NCBI GenBank assembly: GCA_000499405.2
Contig: HG738137.1
Coordinates: 558,001-622,000, forward strand
Source: Onchocerca volvulus
Taxonomy: Eukaryota; Nematoda; Chromadorea; Rhabditida; Onchocercidae
Length of the DNA: 64,000 bases
Reading direction: 5' to 3'
Shown here: positions 11,691 through 24,961 of the stretch, piece after piece
How the letters are laid out: every line of letters starts with the position of its first letter
How positions within the stretch are numbered: the stretch's first letter is position 1
Program-made: the position numbers and the translations under genes
The notes under the pieces: generated by a model
What the model saw: only the letters and a program-made list of their open reading frames with translations
Databases searched by the model: none
What the model was told of the DNA's origin: nothing

Positions 11691-14438
11691 TTTTAAATGT
11701 CATTTTATCCGTAACGCAATTTGCAATTTAATATGCCATTAAATTACTCAGATTTCTAACAATTGTATTCTCATTCGTATTTTTATAATTTTCACATGAA
11801 GAATATGAAGAACAATGGTTAAAAATAGAAATTAATTAAAATATTTCGAAATAAAATAAAAGCATATTTGATTTCCTTCATTATTTTCTTTTAATCCACC
11901 ATATTCGCAGCTTACATTTTTATCATTTTAATCATTTTTGAAATTATTCTAATAATGCAAGATAAATTATACATGAAATTCTTTATTAACTGTAAATTCT
12001 ATCAATTTTTTTTTTTTTTTTGCATTTTTTCTTGTTTCTTGAAATAATATTTTGTCGATAACTTTTATCATACCTTTTTTCATTTCATTTAGTTTAGAAT
12101 AATTATTTTTCGTACATTTATTTATCAATTACTATGGTAAAAATATGAATAGAAAGTTTTCCTGTTTAAAGAAATATGTCAAAATATCAATTTCAGTAAG
12201 ATGTTCTTTATAATTTTTGCCTTTTAAATGATGTAATTCATAATTAATTTCATTAATCACAAGTAATAAAATGACTTTTTCATAATGATACTAATTATTA
12301 CAATTTTTATTTATTCTCCCCCTATTCTATAAAATTCTTTTTTGAATCGAAAACAACAGATTTATTTTTAATTCTTCATTGAACTTATTTACACTTTCTT
12401 ATTAGCATCGATTAAATTTTATTTAATTCATTTTTGCATGCGCTAAATGAATGAAATTGAAGTGATTTTTATTTAAGACTAAATTATTTCAAACTAAATA
12501 AGCAAGCATAATTCATAAAAGATCTATGAATCTTTTGTTTCAAATTTTTATAAAATTTCCTATCCAAAATTTACTTTTTCTTACAAATCCATTAATGACA
12601 AATTTATAAATAAATTTAAATTTTAATAATAATTTCATTGTACGAAATTATTTATCTCTTTCTATTTAATTTAATTAATTTTTTCAATCAGCACTTAGCA
12701 ATATTGCTTATTTCATCTTAAAATTATTAGTATTGATGGGGGAAAGAAAAAAGGGAGGAATAAAGAGAAAAAAAAAATAAAAAACAACTTTTTCTTGTAA
12801 ATATTTAATGATTTGAAGATTTATTCTGTCTGAAATAAAATCCTCATTTATCGTATTTTACAATTTCCTTTTTTTTTTTTTTTTTTTCAGCTGATTTATC
12901 GGTAAAATCGTAAACAAGAAATAGAGTTTCGGTTTCTTATTTTAAACATATGATGTAAATTGCCAATTAGAGAAATTTATTGCTACCTATTTTAGACAAA
13001 TTGTTTCTTACGATGTTATTCGAAATTGTACCTCTCATTATTTTTTAAATTATTTCCTAAATTGTGGTTTTTTTCTAATCCAATTTTGAAATTTGGAAGA
13101 AAGCAAAAAAAGAAAGTAAAGAATTAGGGGCAAATTTTTAAAATAATTCTTCAAAAATTGATTTCAATGAATAAATTGAAGGGAAATATATAAAGATTGG
13201 TTGTCATTATCATTATAATTTTTTATTCGGAGCGAATCAATTACATAAGATGTATAATATCTCGAAAATATGTCATTTAATGCCTTTTTAAAAGAAAGAG
13301 TAAAGAATTTTCAAAAATCTTAAAAGCTGAGAAGTTAGGCTCTATTCGATGATTGTTGGTACTTGTTCTACAAGGTGTTTTCTACCTGTTTATCTCGTGT
13401 TGTTGTGGTCATTTTTATAAGTTAACAATTAATTTCGGATTTTTTTCTTTTTCCCAACAATTTTTCTCCTCTCTTACAATTTAACTTAAACGATTTAAGT
13501 AATTGGTTATGTCATATCATGTAATCAATTAATTTTTTTTGAAATAGCGAAAAAAAAATTACTGATGCAAAACATGTGAAAAAAGTATACACATTTATAT
13601 ATATACCATTTTTATACCAATTTATCAAAAAATTTTTTGATTAATTTTAACTTCAAGTTATCGATTAATTTTTGTTATTCGTAAAAAAAAAAAAAAAGGA
13701 AAATAAAATTTGGCCATTTTGGCCATATTTAATGATGAACATTATTTAAATTATTGATGCAATGAAATGGAAATATTTTATTATGAAATAATTTATTTTC
13801 TTCAATCAAATATCTCTCTCTCTCTTTTTCTCTTCATCTATCCTTTCATATAAACTAAAATTATTTTTATAAATTCTATATCAAATGATTAGATAACAAC
13901 TTTTCTCACTAATATTAAATAGAATTAATATTACTTAAAAATTCCATTACTAATATTATTGCATGTTTATATTATGCATTAATTATCACCTTCTGCTTTA
14001 TTATTTCATCAAAGAGTTCGATTTTTTTTCCTAAAACTTACTTTTTTCTCGCTTATGACCAATAACTTTTTAGCCAATATAGCATAAGTGTTGATTTCAT
14101 CATGTTTTTTGATAGTTTGGAAGAACTTTGTTTGTACTTTAATATTATTAAACGCATATGAACGACATCGAACAAATTGCAATCGAATAATCAAAGGAAA
14201 AAGCAAAAATGAGAAATATTTTCTATTATAAAACTCTTTTTTCCTCATATGATTTCACTTTTAAGCCTACAAAATTAAATCAAAACTGTCTTCGACTAGT
14301 CACTTCCCTATCTTCCTTTATTTTTTCTTTTTTTTTTTTTTTTTTTTTTTTTGAGAAAAAAACTGAAACAAACATTAAGAATTTCATTCTTTTTCAAACC
14401 TTAATTGCTGATTAAATTAAAAATCAAAAAAAAAATTA

Positions 14439-14520
14439 GTTAGTGCTATAATTATTATTTACAGTCTACTGGATAATATTGAATATTCAGTAGATTGCAA
14501 GTAATAATTATAGCATTAAC
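14439..14520. repeat. inverted repeat with ~32-base arms
   Basis: The left arm (GTTAGTGCTATAATTATTA and on to CTACT) is matched by the right arm (AGTAGATTGCAAGTAATAAT and on to AAC) with few mismatches, around a short loop containing GAATATTC. A second, shorter inverted repeat on TCAATATCATTTGAAT lies beside it at 14529-14564. Confidence 0.6.
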
Positions 14521-17500
14521 CAATTATTCAATATCATTTGAATAACATTCAAATGATATTGATGTTTCAAACAATTTGAGCACTTTTATATTTGATATCT
14601 AGAATTTAATAATAGAATTAGCTTATAACTACTGCAATTGCATCAAATATTAAAATTTTCCATTTCAATGATAATTTCCTTCTTTCTTCAAACAATTATT
14701 TATAGTAATACTAAATGAAGCTTTCTTTCTTAGTTCAAAATTTATTCTGATATTATTTTTAGGAGAAACAATTACTATAATATTTCTAATAATCCCTTTA
14801 GTGATGAATAAAATTATTTTCTAATCAAATTTCATTTTTCTTTTTAATGACTGCAAAATTGATCAATCAAAGTTTTTTTTTTTTTTTTTTTCAGTTACTT
14901 ACATTAAAATAATGCATTTTGTGCTAAAAAAAAAAAAGCAATTGAAGAATCAGATATCAAAAAGACCGAATTAATTAATTGTCACATTTCGCCATGCCGT
15001 ATATTTGTTTATAGTTGAAAGGACAGCAATAGCATATTATTGTAAAAAAAAAAAAAAAAAAAAAATTAATTAAGTTTGCGAAACATTGAAATTTTAGTTT
15101 AAGAATTAGTTTAATATTTCAAATTAACATTATTATAATTTAGTTTATGAAATAATTGTAAATTATTTCGCATTTTTCTATTTTTTGTTAATTTTGAAAC
15201 AAACAACAACAACATTTTTTTCCTTTTTTTTTTTTCCAATTTGCAAAACGATTAAATTTTTACTGTAACAATTGTTATTTCAGGATGATTTCCAATTTTC
15301 GAAAATTTTCATTTATATTTGAAATGAATTCCATAAATTTGATTTTTTATTGAAATATTTGTCTTCTCCGACTTTAGTCCTAACATACGTGTAGCGTGAC
15401 GTGTGACATGCTATCTTTTCTGTATTATTACACTTTTTCCGATGAATGACAATGAAACGTTAAAATATTTTTACTAATTATAAAAAAGATGAAAAATGTG
15501 AAACTCTCAAAATTTGCACTTCTCTCTCTCTTTATGCTTCTTGAAATTCCATTTCGAAAACTTTAGACGAATTCCTTCAAATATAACAATGACATAACTG
15601 AATGAAATGCCAGACTTTAGAGTTTGGTAGAAAAAAAAAAAAAAAAAAAGAAGAAGGAAATTCGATAAATATTAATGAAAGATGAAAGAAAACTGAATCA
15701 GAAAACAGCAGAATCATATTTGAAATTTTTGTATTTTAAAGATTATATTTAGCATAAATATAGTCATGCTATTATCAAATAATATCCTATCATTCTGCTA
15801 GTAATCAATCAGATAAGTTTGTTAGCTTTTAATTAATTGAAATTTAAATCCGAAAAAAAGAAACTGGATATTTATTTTATTCATTAAAATTATCCTAAAA
15901 TCAAAATTTGGCAAAAATCTGATTTTTTTCTTATTATTTCCATCAAAAAAAAAAAAGAACTTACTTAGTAAAAGTCAAAGAAAGAGGAAGAAAAGAAGTT
16001 GGTCTGATACAAATTTGAAAATTAAAAAAACTAAACTAACTATTCATCATAGAGAAATTTTCAACATTTCGTCTCTTTTTTTTTTTTTTTTGTTTTTTTG
16101 TGTAATGAAAGTTTTTGAAATATTTGCTTTTTGATGATTGAAAACCAGTGAAAAAAATAAAAATATAACGAATTTCAAAATAAAAAAAAAAAAGAAAAAT
16201 GTCAATGTTTTCTTTTCTGTTGTTTTATCGTATAATGCATTTTCATTTGAATGTTTGGGTTTAGAGCTGCCTAAACCAATTATTTTTTTCTATTTTATCA
16301 CATTTCATCCTGATCTATTTCATTCGCAGCACTTTTATATTGTTTTTGACATGTTGTTTATAGTTAATAGCTCTATAATTGGATTTTTTTTTATTTTTTA
16401 TTTTTATCTCATTCTATTTTTAAATTCATTTCTGCAAGATGTGCAAGATATGATTAGTAGAATTATAAAATTCGATTAATTCAAGTAACAATTTGCGATA
16501 TATAACCGCTCACGTTGCCGCTTGCGGCATTTATTGATCCGAAAAAGAAATATTAAAAATGAATTCTTTCAAGTCGGCATTCATCTTCTAACTTCTTATG
16601 TCGAAAATTTATGCCTGAATTATGCAAAAGGCAAATAATCTTAAAATATTCTGTTATATTTACTTGAAAATATGCAAATATGACATAAATCTTCATTTAA
16701 TTACAAGTTCATATTTATTTGTTATAATCGTTTTTAAATTTCATAATTTTCGAAAAATAAATAAATAAATAAGCTAAATTTTTGGTTTGAAAATAAGCAA
16801 CACAACATTGCTAAATTTATCTTTTATTCTAAATAAAATCTTTGTAAAAATCATTAGTTCAAAAGTTAGGAACAACTTGAAATATGAAATATTACATACA
16901 AATTTGAAATTGTAGTTTTTAAAATTCAAACAAAATTGAAAAATCAAAGGCAGTTAATTCAGATATAATAATCGAATTAATTATAGAAATTAATGATGAT
17001 CTATTTAAGAAATTCGATTCAATTTCCTATATGTATTTCTTATTTTTTAATTCATCTATCAAGTTAAGTACAATTAGGAGAAGGTTATGAAATAATTTAA
17101 GTTAAATTTGATAAACAAAGTTTAATTTCATAAACAAAATTTGCAAATTAGTGCTTTATCTAAATAGTTCTACAGTATCTTTTATATTATGCACATTCCT
17201 AAACAAATGAAATATGAGATTGATTGTTATCGAAACTATCATATTCATTCCCGAGATATCCTAATTACTTGGATATTTGATTCCTTTCTTAATAACTCAT
17301 ATTACTTGCCCATCTCCAAATCTTTCTTAATTTTGTCTGAAAATCAAGGAATAAAATAGCAATGCCAATCTCTTATTTTCTTACTCTTTTATTGTTTTAG
17401 CTGTAGAATGTTTACTTATTTATTAATTCAGTTAATTACTTTAATTCTACATTTAAGCGAACAATAATCTTCGGTTATTTGAGAATTCATTCAGTAATTT

Positions 17501-19071
17501 CTAGCCACCATTTATTGATTATATTTCATTCCATGGCATTTAAATATTAAGAATAAATGATGCGCAAGTATAAATGAAACTTTTTAACAAAAGAATTGAA
17601 TACTTATGAAATTTGATTTTAGTTTTTCGATATTATCTGATTCATCTCTTAATTATCCAATACATTGTTGCTTTTCTTTTTTTTTTCACATTTAATTTAT
17701 GTTACATACATTTCTTCAATTCCTTCCTTTTTTTTTTTTTTTTTTCCTAATTCGTTTTCTTGTGCATGGAACAAAATAGCAATTAGTATTTGACAATTTA
17801 AAATCCTTACCATGTAAAAATAACAAAAAAAAAAAAAAAAAAAAAGTCATTCATGCAATCGGCTTGTTAATTCGACGATTAAATTAATCGATCGAAGTGA
17901 CAAATATAGCTGAATAAAATTATATCATATAGTTTCGTTTCTATTCAATAAAACAACGTTACTATTATTGCCAACTTTTGGAATTAATTTATTCCATAAG
18001 ATTTTTGTTGATTTTTTAACCTAAATTAATGCTTGTATATTGTTTTCATAATTAAATTTTTCCAGCAAAATTTCTTTTTGCCATTTTAACAAGCAGAATG
18101 AAATAAGGATTCTAGAAAAAAAAAAAAAAAAAAGAGAAATAGACATAAATGACGTTTTATTTCCATTGAATTTAATTTCGAATATCAATTTTATTCCGCA
18201 TTTTATTAGTTCATATTTCGAAGTAAGTCGTATTTTATTAGTTCACCTTGTGAAGTACAAGTTAACGACATTAATTATCTTTTTCAAATTATTACTTTTT
18301 TTTATTGAAATAAATAACAATGAAAACTGACATTCTAACCGATGGAAATTAATTATTGAATTTTTTAGCTATTTGAAAAAAAAAAAGAAGAACGAAAGAA
18401 ATAAGTAGCAGAATACATTATTAAAGATTCTTTCCTATTAACATGATTAATTAATTATTATTCTATTCAGGAAGTGACAAGTATAGCAAGAATTTATATT
18501 TTATATTGATAATTTGAAGTAACTTTTGATCGTCATATTAATGATCATTTCAAGAAAAGAAATTGTGATAATTATTTGACAACTTGATTTGTATTCTTCA
18601 TTGTTATTACATTTTCTTTAATTCTTAAATGGTTATTGTTCATTTTCAAATTAAAATTAATTACTGTGATATATAAATCATATAATATGATTAAGGAGAT
18701 AAAGGAGAATCAGCTGTAGTTATTAAAAAAAAAAAACAATGGATTGATAAATTTAAGCCTAAAATTAAATTAATAATGAAAAAATAAAAGAAAGATCAAA
18801 AGGTCAAAGAATAAAATTGGGACTTAAAGTTATGTACGCTAGAAGTTTGCTAAATTTTTCTGAGTTTGATTGACGTCTTTCATATCTTTCATTGAAAAAA
18901 CATATTAACATGACATCTTTTAACTTATCATCTATCGATATTCGTATCAACATTTTGGCAATGATGAATGTGTACGTCCCTTAAAAATATTGTACGGAAT
19001 TAAAGAAAATTAAAAATTTTCTAATTATTGATTGATCAGTGACATATTTTAATTATAAAATTGCTTTCCTC

Positions 19072-19073
19072 AG
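19072..19073 (+). promoter_or_regulatory. candidate spliced-leader acceptor, globin
   Basis: TTGCTTTCCTCAG ends two bases before the start codon, and no coding exon is visible upstream. A leader-spliced 5' end fits best, although cis-splicing to an untranslated exon would look the same. Confidence 0.5.
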
Positions 19074-19075
19074 AG

Positions 19076-22062
19076 ATGAATGAAGGATTCAGAAATATTC
19101 ATGAAGATGACAAGAATTTATTACGTGAATCCTGGTTGATTATATATCGAAATCTCCAAAAAATTGGTGTCAATATTTTCAATATGATATTTGAGCAATG
19201 TCCTGAAGCAAAATTTGTACGAATTTTCAAATTTTCTTCTTAAACTTGTAATTTTCTTATTTTTTGATTTATATTTGGATTGGAATTAATTTCATTATAA
19301 TTCTATTGAAAAATTTGAATTATTAATATGTGATGTGATTTGATTAGGTCTTTTTAATTGAACTTTTAATGAAACTTTTTTTTTCCAGTTATTTCCATTT
19401 ACCGACACTTCAAGAAAAGACAGTGATTTCATTAAATTCCATTCTTTACGATTTTTACAGGTAAGAAACGGAAGGAATTTTTGAAATTTTTCAATAATCA
19501 TGAAAATTACGAACATTTTTTAACAAATTATTTTAAACTTCCGAGAACAAAAGAATAGGAATAAAATTTTTCGAAAAAATTATGATTTTTTTAAATGTAA
19601 ATAATGCAGTATCATTAAAAACTTTGATCTATGATTTTTAATGTTTAAATAATTTTGTTGTGCTAATTTGCTTTCCAGATTTAAAATATCAATTCTTCTC
19701 ATTTTACTTCCGTTGCACATAAAAATTGAAAGAATAAGGATGGATTATAACAAATCGAAAAAGATTCAATAAATTCAGAATCATTTCTTTTTTTTCAAGT
19801 AGATTTTCTGTACTGAATTGAATTATAAAACTAGTTGATCTAAATCTCAAAATTCACTTAACTGATACTGAATTTTCTTGCCGCTTGCTGAATTTAAATG
19901 AAATTGCAGAAGAAAAAATTTAACTTCATATTCAAAATAGGAAATATATTGAAGTATCAATCTACTTGAATAATTAGTTCATTTTCAGAAGCAATTAATT
20001 CATTCATTATTTTAAATTTAGGCAATAGAAAGTGTTATTAAATCATTGGACAATTTAAACGAAATCGATCCATTGTTAACTAATCTTGGCCATGTACACG
20101 GAAAATTAAAAGTTATTAGATTAAATAGTTTTCTTCTTGTTCAAAAAAACTTTTGAAATTTACATTTTTTGACTCTTTTGGAAGAAAATTAAGTTAAAAA
20201 AAGAATTTTTATGCTCACTTAAAAATCGTTCCTTAGCATTTTTTATTTTTACCATTTTCCGAATTTTTCATTAAATTCAATCCCAAATTGAAGTTGTCAT
20301 CACTCGGAAAAATTAATTAAAATCCAAAAGCCAAAGAGAATTGAAATGATTAAGGATGGGAATGGTAGAAAAAAGGGAATGGGAAAAATTTTATATATAT
20401 ATATATATAATTTTCTCGACTTATTTTCCGATCAATATCATATTAAACTCAATGATTTATTCAGGAAAGAGTTGATTTCAAACCGGAATACTGGAATGTT
20501 TTCCGTGAATGCACACTATTTCATTTTAGACGAGCTATGGAAAAGAATAATATTATCATCAGGTTGATTTTTTCTGCATTTTTTTTTTTAATCCTTTTAT
20601 CATTTAATATTTTCATTTATTAATTTCAAATATAATTGATTTGTTGCTGATAACGCAATAATCATATAGTTTATTTATAGCAAAATATGTAATTTATTCA
20701 TGCATCGAATTGTTTTGTATTCTATTTAATCTAAAATAACTCCTTAAAGAGATTAATGATCATTCAAGTTTCTTTCTTTTTGATTAATGAAGAAGTAGAC
20801 TTGTCATCTTGTCCCACTTAAGCTTTCGTCCTATTTTGACGACATGTCACCAATCCTAAATCAAGGCAAAGCTGCCGTATAAAATAAATTTTATGAAAAA
20901 AAAAAGAAATTATTTCAAGAACCATTCTATTCCATTATCTAAAATAATTAGTAATATTTAATAAATAACGATAAATATTTAAATGCTCTAAAATAGCTGT
21001 AAAATATTGCATGTATGTTTGGAATTTCATATTTTCATTTTCTATTAATTATTAATTGCCTCATCGATACGTAATATATTTGAGAAATTTCTTCACCAAA
21101 GGGAATTGAATTTCGAAGACAAATTAAATATTAATTATTTAAACAGGAAATTGTATCAAAAAAAATAAATAAATAAAAATTTCGCATCAAATATTTTGTT
21201 TCATAGAACTCGACGATTATTTGGTATGTCAGAATCAAAAGAAATCAATGTTGATCATTTGATTACTTTATGGAGTTTGCTATTAAATTATTTGATCGAA
21301 GAGATGACAAAGTCTTTTCGTGCCGATGTTCGAGCCAGGTTCAAATTTTACCCATTTTTCAATATTTTTTTTTTTTTTTTTGTTTTGATGAATGATCAAG
21401 AACAATTAAAAAATTTTCGAGAATTTCCAATTGAATAAAAAAAAAAAAAACAACAAGCAGAAAAACAATGAATATTTTGCATAAATGATATTATTGATAA
21501 AATTTTCGACCATATAAAATTTGAAATTCCACTTTTTTCCATTTTTTTTCCATCAAAAGTAACATTCAATTAAATTAAATTTTAGGGAACTTAATAAAAA
21601 TAATTGGTTGCAAAACGAGGATGAACAAAATAATGCTCATTTAGCAGGGAGGAAAGCAACGATGAGAACACAACTAGCCGGACAGTAATAAATAATTTTA
21701 ATGATATTAAAAATTTATTTTAAAAAAATAACTTTTCACATATAAGAAATGCTAACAAAATTTTGAATTAAATTTCAAATTGAATTTGTCATTTTTGGAA
21801 AAGTTTTCTGAAAATTCATTGATAACGAATTTTTACAAACATTTCCGGTTCGATTTTTGGAACAATTTCCATTAGTACTTTGTTTTCAGAATTTTGCGAG
21901 ATTGATGAGATTAATTAAGAATATTTCATTTTTTAATTATCATTTTGAATCATTTTTTCTTGTTTAAGGATGAAAACAAGTGTTGAACAACGAAATAAAC
22001 GAGAGAATTCATGTTGTGGTTTTAAATGCTTTGGTTTCGATCAACATTATGATAATCACTAA
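19076..22062 (+). CDS. nematode globin with C-terminal cysteine tail
   Basis: This is a haem-binding globin; the ligand and role cannot be read from sequence. Seven exons join in phase: 19076-19216, 19389-19460, 20022-20111, 20465-20562, 21207-21338, 21586-21684 and 21969-22062, giving 241 residues. Helix A carries ESWLIIY. The C/CD region reads PEAKFLFPF. A candidate distal His (about residue 65, KFHSLRF) and the proximal His in LGHVHGK (about residue 97) are both present. Helices G and H (YWNVFRE; VDHLITLWSLLLNYLIEEM) complete the fold near residue 175. After that comes a polar tail of about 65 residues ending CCGFKCFGFDQHYDNH, absent from ordinary single-domain globins. The ATG follows a TTTCCTCAG acceptor by two bases, the usual place for a spliced leader. 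Nematodes have many divergent globins, so no orthologue name is given. Confidence 0.92.
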
Positions 22063-23341
22063 TGAATATTAACAATTACTACCTCATTATTAATAATATT
22101 AGTTATTAAATTTGCATATCATTTTTGTTTCCAAATACTTTAGTGAATATTTAATTTCTGATAATTTTGATCAGATTATTTCTGTTAATTTTATGAAAAC
22201 TATACATTCCATTTCCTTGAAAATTTTAAACTAAAATTAAATTTTATTGATAACCAATCAGTCAGTTCAATTAACCAGTTAGTTAGTAAGTTAATCAACT
22301 TCTCGATCTTCGATCAAGTATCATGCTAGTTGATATCATTTTCTAAAAAATAGCTGATTTCCTTTCATTCTTGATTGTTATCTTTCGATTGAGCAATTTT
22401 TAATTACAATTCAACTGGATACTTCAATTTGAGTAAACAATTAAAATTAATTTACATATTCACGTCGGAAACGATAAACTTTTGCATTGTAACAAAAAAA
22501 TATCACATTACTTCGTTTCATTTTTCTAATTTAATATTAGTAAACGAGGTTGATGTATGTTTTGAAATATTTTATATAGTGCACTTGTATGAAATGTAAC
22601 ATTCATCGTAATATTGTAATCCATGCTAGCATTGTTCATCTTATCCATGAATAATTAATTACAAGCAGATATAATATAAAATTTTTGTCAAAAAATTTAG
22701 TGAAAATAAAAATTTACAGTATTAATTATATATTATTATCATAAACAAGAAAAAAAATTGTAGAATTCGCCGAATTATTATCAAAAATGAGATATGCAAA
22801 TTTCCTTTCACTTAAAGATTATAGTTATATTATAAGAATGTTTATTTTGATAGTTTCAGATTTTTAGCATAATTTTTCTAAACTCAATTCTTTTCTGATT
22901 CAAATTCTAATAAACCATCTGATAAATATATTTATCCAATTTTCCATTTATTTTTGAAATAAATAAATGAAAATGACGTGATGTCTACAATGCGAGGTAT
23001 AAAATATTAAATTAAATCGTATAATGAGAAATAGCTAATAGTATATTGACAATGTAAATATAAATAAATTAATGCTTGGTTGCATTTGCATTGAACATAA
23101 TAATTTTTCTTCTTGATTTCATGTTAACTTTTCAAAACTTTACGAAAAAATTAGTTTTAAATTTTGTAACTTTTAAAAATATTTCAAAATTATTGTTGTT
23201 TCAGTTCAAAAATAGGAAAGAAGCAAAATATCCCAATAAAAGATTTTATACAAAATACATTTCTGTGCATCCTAAAACAAACTGCAAAAGCAAAACCAAG
23301 TAAGGAATAATAAACTCCTATCAACTATATCTACTGCCATA
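22063..23341 (+). other. globin 3' flank and intergenic DNA
   Basis: AT-rich sequence follows the globin stop. AATAAA occurs at 22705-22710 and again near 22.96 kb, so the 3' end cannot be fixed. No exon-like sequence was found. Confidence 0.4.
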
Positions 23342-23344
23342 TAT

Positions 23345-23519
23345 ATTTTGATCTTGTCATTTACATTTCAGATTCTTCAAAAATCAACTTTTATATAATA
23401 AATATTATATTACCATACTGTATTATACTTTGATAAGTATAATACAGCAAAGTAATATATTATTTATTGCATAAAGTTAAATTTTTAAGAATCGAAAATG
23501 TAAATGATAAGGTCAAAAT
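23345..23519. repeat. long inverted repeat, MITE-like hairpin
   Basis: The left arm begins near TTTTGATCTTGTCATTTACA and the right arm ends with TGTAAATGATAAGGTCAAAA. Between them the arms continue to pair (GATTCTTCAAAAA with TTTTTAAGAATC; CTGTATTATACTT with AAGTATAATACAG) around a loop of about five bases. Arms are about 80 bases. This is the cleanest foldback in the window and is non-coding. Confidence 0.7.
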
Positions 23520-23984
23520 TAAAAGAATGACATAAATGATATGGTGTTTCATTAATTTACAGAAATAGAAACATATTCATACTTATGAATCTATAAGATC
23601 AAAACTTCTCAAACGACGCCATATAAAAATATTTTGCTAAATTTTGCTTATTTCATTTATTTTCGTTTAATAATAATCCTATCATATGAACAAAGCATTA
23701 TAAATCACAAATATTTATTACCTCAAAAATCATTCAATATTACTAATAGATATTATTATTTATATCTGATATATTTTTTTTTTTCATATTTCGAACATTT
23801 TAAAATCGACTAGTTGTTGTTAATTTTAATAAAAATCAACTTAGTTGAACTGACGAAATCTTTTGAATAACTTATAACAATTCTAACTAATTTTTATCCA
23901 GAAACAAAAAACAATGTCAGAAATCCATCAATTAACAAAATCTATTAAAATCGGTTTTAGAGTTTTTCGTTGAAATAAATGCCA

Positions 23985-24890
23985 AAATCCTTTGATGCAT
24001 TAATTGTGTATATTAAACATTTAAAAAATAAAAATGAAATAAGGTTTAAATTTTTGCTATTTTCTCTTTTTTTTCTTGAAATACATGATAATCAAATTTT
24101 TCCATTTATTATCGCCATCTTTCATTTTTTTAGATGGTTCCAAATAAAGTACGAACTTTAAGTGAATTTATCTCCTGTTTTAGTACACTATTAATATTAT
24201 AAGAATTGAACATATTAAATATTTAAAAATTGAACTGGATAGAAGATTTAAAATTTGCAATCTTCTCTTTCCTTTCCATGAAATAAACGATAATCAAAAA
24301 TTTCCAGTATTTGTCGCTATCTTTCATACTGTTGTAATATTTTTTGACTAATTTCTAATGAAGGAAAAAAAAAAATTATTTTAGTATGAGCTTTATTGCG
24401 AATTTATTTCCTATTTCAGTGTATTATAAATGCTATTAGGATATGGTATTTCAGGTTTTTTGCTTTAACATTAATAGCAGCAGACATACAAAAAAGAATC
24501 CCAGACGACTGTTCTTTTTATTGATTATAAAATTTTCATCCGAATGCTTGGAGATGAAAAAAAAGACAAAAAAAAAAAATGAATTTATGAGAAGAAATCC
24601 TTTATTAATATTTTTAAACTAATTCCTAATAATGAGAAGATTTATTGTGAATTTCTTTCCTATTTCAGTGTATTATAAACACTATAAGAGTGCGTTATTT
24701 TAGAGTAGTAAAATGACAGGTTTTTTTTTTTGACTTTCATGCTAATAGCATCAGACATACAAAACGGAAATTCCGGACGGTCATCTTTTTCTTGATTATG
24801 AAATTTTCATCCGAATACTCGGAGATGAAAAAAAGACGAAAAAAAAAAAGAATGGATGAATTTATAAGAAATCCTTTAAAAAATTTGCGA
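23985..24890 (+). repeat. degenerate tandem repeat, ~240-250 bp units
   Basis: CTATTTCAGTGTATTATAAA recurs at 24411 and 24660 (period 249). A degenerate earlier copy (CCTGTTTTAGTACACTATTA) lies at about 24173. Flanking blocks such as TTTTCATCCGAATNCTNGGAGATGAA and CATCTTTCAT repeat in step. About three and a half units are visible, and the last runs into a Helitron-like CTAG end at about 24946, so the array may be the tail of that element. Confidence 0.65.
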
Positions 24891-24942
24891 TCACCCAATC
24901 GTTCACAGTAATACTCGTCTTTTAAAAACTAACTGCATCCAG

Positions 24943-24961
24943 CTAGTCTACATAAAGCTAG
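24943..24961 (+). mobile_element. tandem Helitron-like termini (CTAG / TCTA)
   Basis: CAGCTAG ends at 24946 and is followed by TCTACATAAAGCTAG, then by TCTATATAAATAAAAATG from 24962. Two successive CTAG-T-C junctions look like Helitron 3' ends abutting 5' ends, the same arrangement as at 8028-8034. Confidence 0.5.

Larger units (their letters stand above)
9261..19073. other. long AT-rich intergenic region
   Basis: This is roughly 9.8 kb without a supportable gene. Open frames are short, rich in Phe/Ile/Lys/Asn and run across homopolymers, as expected by chance at this composition. The region contains many poly-A and poly-T runs and two clear hairpin-forming inverted repeats, listed separately. 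The last kilobases should include regulatory DNA of the globin gene, but no motif can be assigned. Confidence 0.55.
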
